DNA from: Eublepharis macularius
Taxonomy: Eukaryota > Chordata > Lepidosauria > Squamata > Eublepharidae
Assembly (NCBI RefSeq): GCF_028583425.1
Contig: NC_072805.1
Coordinates: 18,300,001 to 18,364,000 of the forward strand
Reading direction: 5' to 3'
DNA: 64,000 nt
Part shown: in pieces, positions 45,440 to 56,600 of the stretch
How the letters are laid out: every line of letters begins with the position of its first letter
Numbering within the stretch: the stretch's first letter is position 1
Program-made: the position numbers and the translations under genes
The notes under the pieces: model-generated
What the model saw: the letters and a program-made list of their open reading frames with translations, nothing else
Database searches by the model: none
Told to the model about the DNA's origin: nothing

Positions 45440-48400
45440 ATGGAGTACAAATTAATATCTTGGAATGTTAATGGACTGAATTCACCCCAAAAACGTAAAG
45501 TTGTTTTTCACTGGCTAAAGAAGCAAAATTGCAATATAATATGCCTCCAGGAAACGCATCTAAAGGAGCAAGATTCAAAATTTTGAAAAAATGGACAATT
45601 AGAGAAAGAATTTTGGGCTTCTATAAAACAAAAGGGGAGTTGTGATATATGTAAAAGAAGAGTTGGACCCAAAGTTTTGAAGACTTTGATTTTAGGAATC
45701 TATGCACCTAATGAAGTGAAAGATGAGTTTTATAAGGAGTTAATTCAAAACTTGGACCAATATTCATATGATCAAATGATAATGGCTGGAGACTTTAATG
45801 GAGTTGTGGACTTGCATTTGTACAGGAAAGTAAACTTGGCCAAACAAAAATCGGGGAAGCTACCAAAATCTTTTCTTGAATTGACAGGCCAAGAAAAGGT
45901 GGAAGACATATGGAGAAATTGGAATCCTAAAAGTAAAGAATATACATTTTACTCTGCAAGACACCAATCTTTTTCGAGAATTGATATGATTTGGACAACT
46001 AAAGAGTTAAATTTGCTACCAAGAAAATAGAGATGATGCCAAGAGTGAGTTCAGACCATAATCCAATTTTGTGGAAAGCTTCGATGGGGCAAAGAAAATT
46101 AAGATGGAGATTAAACGAAGATCTTCTTCAAAACTAAGCAAATGTGGAATTTATTCAAGGGGAATCGAAATGCTTTTTCCAATATAATATGGATCAGGAA
46201 GTCCCAATGCATACAGTTTGGGACGCTTATAAAGCAGTGATGAGAGGGATACTGATTACATTGAACAACAGGGAAAGAAGAAAAAGAGAGGAAAAATTTC
46301 AAGAGAAAATCTCTAAGAAAGAACAAGAATTAAGGAAAAAAACAGGGAAGAAAACAATAATCCAAGAAATTAAGATACTGCAGGAGCAGCTAGGGGCCTA
46401 TGCAAATAAAGAACTGGAATGGAAATTGAGGATGTTACAGCAAAAATCGTTTGAAGGGGCAAATAAGCCAGGGAGATATTTAGCCTGGCAATTGAAAAGG
46501 AAGAGAGAGAGAAAAGCAATCGGTAAAATAATAGAGGAAGGGAAAGAGTTAATGGAACACCATTCTATAAAGAGAGCATTTTATAAGTATTACGCCAAGT
46601 TATTCCAAAGAAGGGCAATAGATCCAGGAAAAATAGATAGTTATCTACAAAAAGCAAATCTACCTAAGATTTCAAGCAAGATGAAAGAGAAATTAAATGC
46701 TCAAGTTACGGAAGAAGAAATTTTAGATGCCATAGAATCAACGAAGGTGGGGTAAGCACCGGGCCCAGATGGAATATCAGCAAAATTTTATAAAATAATG
46801 AAAAAGGACCTAGTGCTGGCCCTACAAAGGGTGATGAATGAGACTATGAAAGGAAAAGGTTTACCAGATACATGGAATGAAGCAAATATCTTATTGATTC
46901 CAAAGGAGTTACAAGATTTATCAGATATAAAGAACTACAGGCCAATATCTTTATTAAATAATGACTATAAAATCTTTGCAAGAATCTTAGGAGAAAGACT
47001 TAAAAAATTGTTAATGGACTGTGGGGGAGAAGAGCAAGCTGGGTTTTTACCCAATAGACAAATTAGAGACAATTTGAGAGTAGTGATGGATGCCATAGAA
47101 TATTATGACAAGCACCCTGACAGAGATAGGCTTTTTCCCCCGCAGATGCAGAGAAAGCCTTTGACAACTTAAATTGGGACTTTATGTTTGCAACAATGGA
47201 AAGGATAGACCTAGGGAAAGACTTTATAGAGGCAGTGAAAGCTGTTTGCAAAGATCGAAGAGCGGCGATATGCATTAACAGTGACTTGACAGAAAAATTC
47301 AAGGTAAGAAAAGGTACAAGGCAAGGATGTCCACTTTCACCTCTGCTGTTCGTTATGGTGCTGGAAGTATTATTAAGGCAGATAAGAGAAGATGACAACA
47401 TCAAAGGGATAAGGCTCAAAGGCAATTCGTGTAAGTTTAGAGCGTTTGCGGACGATGTAATGTTTATAGTAGAAGATCCAATCCAGACATTACCGATTTT
47501 GTTAGGCAAAATTAAAGAATTTGGAGATCTGGCAGGGTTCTACATTAACAAAATAAAGTCGAAACTGCTCTGTAAAAATATGACAAAAAGGAAACAGCAG
47601 GAGCTAGTAAGTGTAACAAACTGTGAAGTGGTTCAAAAAACAAAATACCTGGGAATAGAACTGACAGTTAAAAATATAGACTTGTTTAAGAATAACTATG
47701 AAAAGCATTTCAACTATGTTGAAATGGAACAAATTGAACTTGTCATTGTTGGGCCGTATTTCAGTGGTTAAAATGAATGTGCTACCTAGAATGATGTTCT
47801 TGTTGCAAACAATCCCAATAGTAAAAGATAAAAAACATTTTGACAAATGGCAGAGAAAAATATCAGAATTTGTGTGGGCAGGGAAGAAGCCGAGGGTTAA
47901 GATGAAGGTGTTATGCGATGCAAAGGAAGGGGGTGGTTTGCAATTACCGAACTTGAGATTGTGCCATGAGGCAATATGTTTAACATGGTTGAGAGAATGG
48001 GTGAAATTATCTAATCATTAGTTGTTGTCTTTGGAAGGTCACAACAAGTTGTTTGGCTGGCATGCATATCTTTGGTATGATAAGCATAAAATGGATGCCA
48101 TGTTTCAACACCATTATGAAAGAAGAAATCTTTTCTGGTTTGGCAAAAATATAAAACGTTTTTTGGGGGGGAAGAGAGACCTTTGTGGATTGTACCACAG
48201 AAGTTGTAAACCCGAGTATGGAATACAAAGGAGAAGAATGGATAACCTATAAAGAACTATTAAGGTTGGACAGAGACCCTCTTAAGATTAAGGACAATGA
48301 GGAACTACCATTTAAATATGGATGGTTGCAATATCGACAAATTAAAGATTTATTTGAAGCAGACAAAAGAAAACTAGGTTTTAGAGGTAAAAACTCAGAA

Positions 48401-49111
48401 TCAGAAGAACTTTTACTGTGAGAGGGAGCAAAAGTGATTTCTAAGATATATAAACTTTTGTTGAAATGGTACACAGAGGATGAGATGGTTAAAGTTCAAA
48501 TGGTGAAATGGGCAATAAATTTTAATAAAGAGATTACAATGGAGGCATGGGAATATTTATGGAAAAATACATTGAAAATATCAACATGTACCAGTTTAAA
48601 AGAGAATGGATATAAGATGATGCATAGGTGGTACTTAACACTGAAAAAGTTGGCAAATGTTAATAGTCAAATGTCAAACAAATGTTGGAAATGTAAAAAA
48701 CATGAAGGTTCTCTGTACCATATGTGGTGGACGTGTGAAAAGGCCAAGCTATTTTGGTCTAAGATCTTTGCGGAAATGTCGCTAATTCTGAAAAGTAATG
48801 TGATAAAGAGCCCTGAATTGCAACTACTAGGATTAAATATGGAGAAAGTGAATGTTAAGGACAGGACACTGTTATATTATATGACGGTAGCAGCAAGAAT
48901 ATTATATGCACAGTATTGGAAACAAGAAGAACTACCAGAAGTCGAAGACTGGATACAAAAACTGTTGTACATGGCAGAAATGGACAAATTGGCAAGAAAG
49001 TTAAGAGAACAAAATCCAAGTGAATTTTTTACAGACTGGGGGAAACTTAAAAATTATTTGGAAAGGAAATGGGATGTGAAAGGACAATTGTGGTCTCTTG
49101 ACAATTATTAA
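45440..49111 (+). pseudogene. L1 ORF2 (endonuclease-reverse transcriptase) remnant
   Basis: The start reads MEYKLISWNVNGLNSPQKRK, the AP-endonuclease N terminus, with CLQETH, GDFNG and SDHNP endonuclease motifs following. Reverse transcriptase landmarks are APGPDGI, a NYRPISLL segment, an EEQAGFLPNRQ segment and FADD at 47445-47456. A Cys-His motif (CWKC...HMWWTC) lies near 48700, and the stop is at 49109-49111. Stops at about 45584 and 46753, another after 47170 and several frameshifts break the frame. Retrotransposition activity is excluded for this copy. Confidence 0.9.
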
Positions 49112-49439
49112 GAAGTAATAACGAAGAATAGGCTAGAGCCTTACCTTTAACAATAGGGACAAATGTAATGTAGAATAAACGATAAGAAATAAAGGGGTTA
49201 TAGTGCTGTTGGGAGTCAATACAGAAAAGGGGGGAGGGGTGGGATACATATAGCAATACAATGGGATGATATATAAGATGTTTTATGGAATGTATGTTAA
49301 CCCATGCAATAAAAAACTTTTATTAAAAAAAAAACTTGAGGGAAGCTGACAAGTGTCTAACCTGTGTCAGGTGTCACTTGTAGCTTGGCTCTGAGAGTGT
49401 GGGCGAAGTGAAGGCAGTTTAGACTGGGCGTAGAGAAAA

Positions 49440-49800
49440 AAAGTTTCAGTCAGAAGAAAGCAGGCTGGCTGTGTGCTGCCTGAGTATGTTGAAGTATTTA
49501 TGAGAGAAATATAACCTGTGTGGAATCTGAACTGAGCATGTTTGTGAAAGGACACTCAGTCAGGGAAAGAGAGGCCAGCTGTGTGCTGTCTGAGGAGTTT
49601 TAAGCATTTCTGTGAGAGAAATATTGAGTCAAGAGAAAGCAGGCAAGCTGTTTGCAGCCTGAGCAGTTTTAAGCGTTTCTGTGAAATATTGAATCAGAAG
49701 AAAGCGGGCAAGCTGTGCGCTGCCTGAGTAACTTTAAGCATGTCTGTGAGAAATATTGAGTTAGAGAAAGAGGCTAGCTGTGTGAAGCCTTAGAAGAGAT
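49440..49800 (+). repeat. Degenerate ~65-75-bp tandem repeat upstream of the SDR gene
   Basis: Five diverged units with AGAAAGCAGGC-AGCTGTGTGCTGCCTGAG and TTTCTGTGAGAGAAATATTGAG elements. Before the MITE and L1 inserted, it adjoined 43400-43500. Confidence 0.65.
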
Positions 49801-50485
49801 CTGTGTGAATGAGTTTAAATGAAGTAACTTTAAGAACCAAGAACTACTTTTATGAAACCGATACGCTTCTTGACAAAATAGTTGGTTTTGTTTTGTTATA
49901 TCCCAGAATAGCTGTCATTGCTATATCCCATTCCTATCCTCAGCACCACATAGGAGCCTGACGCTTAAGCATGTTACCAAAGGGAAAATTTAAAGAAAAT
50001 ATCTTGAAATATAATATTCCTGGTGACAGCAATCTACCCAGAGGGTGTTAAGGGAAAGATTAAAGGCAAAATCTACCCAAGAGAAAGTAAGGGCCGTAAC
50101 ACCCTGTTTTAATGAAACATTTTTGTGTATTATGAATATGGGCAGGAGAAGAGAGAGAATCTTTGCCTGGAAGCTTGTGATGGTTCTCAGCCACCCTATC
50201 GAGGCACGGAGTGTACTGTACTATGCTACAGGGCTTTCTCGACCCAGGGATTGCAAGACGCTTTTGTTTATCCAAAGCAGATTTCCTCCGTGAGTCATTT
50301 CACTGCTCCCAACATGAAATCCCATCTCCTTTAATAACAAACACAAAGAGCCAATCTCCATCCGCCCCTAGCACTGCTCAGCAAATAGGTGGGGACTGGC
50401 AAGAAGGAAAAAAAAAACTCCAGACCAAGCGCAAAGGCACACAAGAGAAGAATTGCCAGTCTAGGAAGGTCCCATCTGCATTAAG

Positions 50486-50632
50486 ATGACCAGGGGGAAT
50501 TTCTGCAGCGTTCTGGTGACTGGAGCCAATCGAGGTATCGGTTTTGAACTGGTGAAGCAGCTCCTAGGACTGCCAAAACCCCCACAATGGATTTTTGCCA
50601 CGTGCCGGGATCCTCGGGATGCAAGAGCGCAG
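50486..50632 (+). CDS. SDR gene coding exon 1
   Basis: 49 codons from the ATG, phase 0 at the 3' end. It encodes the first beta strand and the glycine-rich cofactor loop (TGANRGIG), then a segment ending FATCRDPRDARAQ. The donor is GTGAGA. The 5' UTR and promoter are not identifiable upstream. Confidence 0.95.
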
Positions 50633-53600
50633 GTGAGAGCAAGACATTTCTGAGAGTCTCTCTACACAAGACGCGATGGCATGTGTTCGTCAAGTATAGG
50701 GATACGCAACATTAGCCGGGAAGCGTAGTTTTAAAAGGCAGGAGCTGGCAGAGATCGTTCCTCAGAGGGTTTGTTAATTTCATCTTCGCCTTCCCAAAGG
50801 CTCTGTCAATTATACCTCCCGGGTCTAAAACTGTGTGGGATGGCAACCAGAGGGCAGCCAGGAATGGGAATGGGCTGGAGCTGCCTTCCAGACCTGGCTT
50901 GAACCTGGAGAGGTTCTAACGGGCTGAAGTTTCCCTTTTGGCATTTGTCAGTCCCTTCACACAGCTCCAGTGTATAGCAAAGACTTTGCCCTTCCACTGG
51001 CTCTGTCTAAAAAACTACCCTTCCTGGCTACCATTGCATCTCCCGACACATGTCCTTCACGTGTCAGATGTCTCATGTAGAGAGACTCTCAGTGAACAGT
51101 CCTTTTAGGAAGGGCTGGTTTTAGTCTGCAGGTAAATGGAGCTATAATGGTCACAGTACTAGTTTGCAAAAGAAGAAGAGTTGGCATTCTATCTGTATGG
51201 AGTCATATAGCAAACCTTTGCAACCCAAATATAGTTATTACTTTGGCCCTTAGGGTACTGATGTGGCCTATTGAGAAGTGGGTGTAAATTTGTCAGGGTT
51301 GGGAGGTTCTCATGTACAAGCTTTACTGAAAACCTGGCCTAAGGCTAGGAAGAATTGGCTGCAGAGCGTTAAGTATTGCAATTCTGTGGGAGACTGGGGC
51401 AGGGAAAGTATGTGTGTGGGAGGCCCACCACATGGGCCGTTTTCACACTGCTTACTGGCCACAGAATATCGTGCCAAGCTCCTGGAACGACAGCATCTTC
51501 CTGGTGCCTGGAAGACGCTGTCATTCCGGGAGCTTGGCACGATGTTCTGTGGCCGGTAAGCAGTGTGAAAATGGCCATGGATGCTCCATAACTGAGGCAA
51601 ATGTTTCTGTGTTTGTAGCAGCACCGCAAGCCCTGTCACTATGTAGCAGCAGCCTTGGTGATGCTATTGTAACTTTCCTTTGTAGGGGTTTGATGGGGCT
51701 TAGGAAGCAAACTTTCACACAATTGTAAGTTAAGGGAAAAAAATTAAAACCGTTTAACAATAAATACAATGCAACTTTTTTTTTTTGCAACCAAAGAGAA
51801 AATTTCAGCCAACAATGTGTTTGAAAAGGTAAACAGTTCAGCTTGTCAGATCCCACCAGGTGAGAAAGTCCTTCTTCACAGTCTTTTTGATTTAAAGCAA
51901 CTGTAGCCCAGGCTTCTGTCCTCTTCTTGGGGAATTACAGCTCTGCAAAAATAATACAATCCCAGTAATAACACCAACCAAACACAATACACAAATACCA
52001 CTTTTAGTCATATTGTTCGCATACAACATCTCTGATTACTTTATTCAAGGTGATAAGAGCATATTAATTATTATTAAGCTCCCCAGCAACCAGCAACCTT
52101 CTTCCTCAGCTGCCTGGTTCCAGCTACCAACTCGCAATTTAGTTCCTTAACTCATCGTGGTTTGAATGTTTTTTTAAGTCAAGTTGCTGGTCGTTAGGAC
52201 GTGTAAGTTCACGGGCAATTCCTGCAGAAATCTCAAAAGCTAGGAGCAGAGTATCAGATCTGGTTGGGTATGATCTTTTGGGAAAGATTGCAGTCAAAGC
52301 GCCTTTGCATGCTGAGTGGAGGGAGAGGTTGCATGTTTGCAGATCTCACTTGCATAAGTACCATTGTCCTAGCCCAGCTTCCCAGGGGTGTAATCCCCAT
52401 ATCCCCAGGGCCATCAGAAGATTTTTTTTTTAAAGAATCACAAAGTCAATTATAGATTTTAAGCTATAGTAGTATGTCAGTGAACAAAAGGACTGTATTG
52501 CCTAGGGGTGTCCCACTAAAGCAATATGTAAATTACATTTTTTTAAAGAGCTCTGGTGATGCATAGCAGAGAGAAACTATGACCTCAGGGGCAGGAAGGC
52601 ATAGGTTTGGTATAATGGTTAAGAGCTGCAGACTCTAATCCGGAGAACTGGGTTTGATTCCCCACTCCTCCACTTGAAGCAAGCAGATTCTTCCTTGGTG
52701 GTCGCCCGTCCAAGTACCGACCCTGCTTAGCTTCTAAGATCTGATGAGACTGTGCTATACAGTTGAGTTTTATTATTACGATTCACCAATGGAGAACCTT
52801 TCCCACTACCTACTTTATTGTCCATTATATAGTGTACCCAGAGCTAAATTTTTGGCTAGAATCCTATCAGTGACAAACACATACTCTGAAATCGAGAAGA
52901 TTGTGTTTTTGTTATCTGACACTGATAATCATGTGTCCTATAGAGTCTCTCAGTTTGCACTCGCAGCCAAAAAGGTAAGATCTAAGGTGGTACTGAATGA
53001 GGCTGCTTCGTGATCCGTGGGATAGTTTGGCATACTGTATTGTCTTAATTAATGTTAGTAACCTATATAAACTGTGATAAGGGACTTGTTTATTAGTCAG
53101 TGTTTGGTGAATTGTGACGGCCTATGGCAATAGACAATAAACTCTTTCGACTATTACGATCCAAAATCAAAATTTAGATCAGCATGTACAGTAATATATA
53201 ACAAGTACATTAATTACAAATTACACATATCTAAGGATTAAATGGCAACTATGTACTAAAATGAATAAAATCATTAAAATATAATTAAGAATTCTTAAAA
53301 GAAGTTAAAATATTCTGTCTGATTAAGCTAGCCAGGGCACAGAATCTTGCTACCTTGACAATAAATTCATTGCAGCAGTCAGCTAAAAGGAGAGCAGAAT
53401 AAAATTGATTAGATCTGCCTGGGCAGGTGGCAATAATTGGTAAAATTGATGTGGTTCGAATCTCCTGATAGTACTGACAGTATAAAAGAACGTGCTTTAT
53501 TGTCTCTACCAGTCCGGATGATCATGCTATACCATGCCACCTTCCCTCCCTGAACTGGATAATAGCAAAGCACAAATAACAGATCTAGTTTTTCTAGGAA

Positions 53601-56600
53601 GGGCCAAAAGGGGACACACCCGCTTTTTGTGGTATAACATATGCCCTTTTCTGATTCCAGGAGCTGAAAACACTGGCTTCCAAACATCCCAACTTAGTGA
53701 TATTACAACTTGGTATGTTCGCTGCATTCTTTCTCTGCTTTGTTCCTCTATTATCAGTTCTTTATCCATGCTGCTAGTGGGGCAAAGAGTACCAGGGGTC
53801 CACATGTATATTCTTTTGAACAGAAGTAGGCTCCAAAGGAATCTTTCTGGGAGGTCTTTGGTGGCTCTCTGGGTTTAAGACCAGCAACAACAGTGAGAGA
53901 AAGTACTGTGCCAACCACTCTGCCAGGGCATTTCTTTAGCAATTCCTATCTTTGCTCTTGCTGTAGAGAAACCTGCATGCCTTCTGGCTTCATTCATGGA
54001 AAGGACGGGCATTCATGAGCTAAGTGCATCTGTCATCACTTGGCACGTCCTCCGGGCAAACTTTTTGTTCTTGTTAGTTCTGTTCTTTAGAAAAATTGGG
54101 GTTTTTTTCTTAAGTCCATCTGCAGACGGTAGAGAGTCAAGGGAAATCTCTAACTAGTCAAGGCCTGCGTAGACATTATTCAGTGGCTGAGATTGTAGCT
54201 GGAAAAAAACCCCTTTCTTCCTGCCAGTTATTTATGTATTTATTTATGTCATTCAGTGTCCTGTTTTTCTCTGTGACAGGAATGCAAAGCAGCACAGAAC
54301 CACCCGCTTGAAATAAACAGCAATATAAGAAAGCAAAATACAAGAAACAAAGGGGGGGGGAATCCTGCACAGTTTTTAAATCTGGGGATCAGCTCACTCA
54401 ATGGTCCCACGGTGAAGGCCGAGAGTCATTTGGCTTCCACAAAGGAAGGAGACAGAAACACAGAGTCTCTCTACATGAGACATCTGACACGTGAAGAACA
54501 CGTGTCGGGAGATGCAATATTAGCCGGGGAGGGTAGTTTAAAAAGACAGAGCCGGCAGCAGGGCAAAGGCTTTGCTAGACACTGGAGGTGTGTGAAGGGG
54601 CTGTGAAGTGCCAGAAGGGAAACTTCAGCTTATTATAACCTCTCCAGGTCCAAGCCTGGCTCTGGAAGGCAGCTCCACCCCATTTCCATTCCTAGCTGCC
54701 CTCTGGCTGTGATTCCACACAGTTTTAGACTGGAGAGGTAAAACTGACAGAGCCTTCGAGGAGGTGATGAAATTAACAAACCCTCTGAGGAGCAATCTCT
54801 GCCAGCTCTGCTTTTTAAAACTACGCTTCCCAGCTAACATTCCATCTCAGTGCACGTGACAAACATGCGCCCGAGGCATCTCATGTAGAGAGACAGATGT
54901 TCCTTAACACTTCCTCTCCCATTGCCCCAGTTAAGCCATTCAGGGGGTGGTAACACCGTACAAGCAGGAGTGACCTTCATACATTACTCCCCATCATGTG
55001 GGTTCATCTCACCTGGAAGGGTATTTTGGTAGCAGGAGAGTGATATGCTTTCCTTTGGAGAAGCATTCATGCAAGCCTTGTCATAAAATCTTTGGCAGTG
55101 TAGATTCACCAGCAATGTCTGTCTGTGGTGGTGGAAATTGCTGTCAAGTTGCAGGCTACTTACGACAACCCTGTAGGGTTTTCCAGGCAAGAGACGTTCA
55201 GAGGCGGTGTGCCATTGCCTGTGTCTGCAAGACCCTGGCCTTCCTTGATGGTCTCCCATCCAAGTAGTAACCAAGTAGTAACTAAGTAGTAACTAAGTAG
55301 TAACCCTGCTTAGTTTCTAAGATCTGATGATATTGGACTAGCCTGGGCCATCCAGGTTAGGGCACTGTCCCTCTATAATCCTCTGAAAACCACCAAGGTC
55401 CCCTAGCACAGCACCTCACAACGGCTTCCCCAGTTTGGCTTATTATGACAAAACATTTTCAACCCTTACTCTTGCAGGTGGGGCAATAGCTGAGTGGCTC
55501 ATCAGGGGCATTAATGGTGGCCATCTAGAACTCAAAGTGAAGAGCCATTAAAATGTCACTTCCTGCAGTCATTTGAGAATACATTAGGGTTACTAGCTCA
55601 TTACTGCAAAGCTGGAAGTGTCATCACCGCATAGGTGTGACACTCTAAGAACCTCCCAGAACTCTATGGTTTTACCATAGATTATCGGGTGAATCCTACA
55701 GCATCTCACTGATGTGGTGATGTCACTTTCGAAAGTGCACCGGAATAGTGACGTGGCACTGTTGTTGCAACAATGTTTTCCCCACCCATTTTTCCCCACG
55801 ACCCTGCTGAGTGGTGGCGGAGACAGCAACAGATAGCAGGTCATCTTCCACCACAGCAGGAGACCCAGTAAGGCTAGGAATATGGCTTCTGAAAGTTATA
55901 TCTATCTGAGCACATGAAAACATGAATCAAATTGTTAATCCATCAAGGTTAGTCTTGTCTACTCAGACGAGCAGTGGTTCTCCAGCGTGTCCAGTCTTCT
56001 TAATCAACTCTTACCTGGTCCTTTTAGAGGGACCCCCTGCATATCGAGCTGTGCTGCTGAGAGACAGCCCCTCCAGGCACAGGAAGATGTTAGGCCGTCA
56101 ATCCATCTGACCCTCTCCTTTTTAGGCTGACATGAAAATCCTCCACGGCCCCTGGCTGAGACAAGCCATTTCCCAGCCCTGTTACTGGAGACCTTAACGG
56201 CTCAGGCATGCGTCTTGAAAAGGATTATCAACTTTGTGCAAATAGCAGAACAGCCCAGATTAACTGAGCAGTTTCTAGGCAAAAGGAACAAAGACAGAAA
56301 CAAAATGGAACAAACTAAGAATGCCCTTGAGCCAGCACACCTTCTGTCAATCGGTCCTCAGTGTTCTACTTTTTAATGTATTGCTTGCCCTTCCTGCCCA
56401 CAACAGCATCTCTCTGGGAGTTCCATTAACTTTGCATGTTACATCCTGACTCCAGCAGAGATTTAGTTCCTCCACCCATAAGAAAAGCTTTGGGCTTTTT
56501 TTTTCTTTTAAAAAAAGAATTATCATCCACAATTTATATAACTGCCTTGTGCACGGTCAGAACCTCCACCCTTCTAGCTTACTCCAGTGAGAGCCAGTGT

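Larger units (their letters stand above)
43660..49336 (+). mobile_element. Full-length, inactivated L1 LINE with perfect 12-bp target duplication
   Basis: TGAGGGAAGCTG occurs at 43648-43659 and 49337-49348, bracketing 5677 bp with a ~970-bp 5' UTR, ORF1, a 5-base gap, ORF2, a short 3' UTR, AATAAA at 49308-49313 and an A-rich tail. The insertion lies inside a MITE whose halves are at 43501-43647 and 49349-49391. Both frames carry stops or frameshifts, so the copy is dead. Confidence 0.93.
43501..49391. mobile_element. MITE with GAGCCAAGCTACAAGTGAC ends, split by the full-length L1
   Basis: Left part 43501-43647 starts GAGCCAAGCTACAAGTGACG and the right part 49349-49391 ends GTCACTTGTAGCTTGGCTC. 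A TGA triplet precedes (43498-43500) and follows (49392-49394). An internal inverted pair around CATTTCCCATCAAAAC is present in the left part. Confidence 0.82.

Noticed and set aside
44000..50486. A second tandem SDR gene copy upstream
   Set aside because: No second TGxxxGIG, NNAG or YxxxK exon was found anywhere upstream in either strand.
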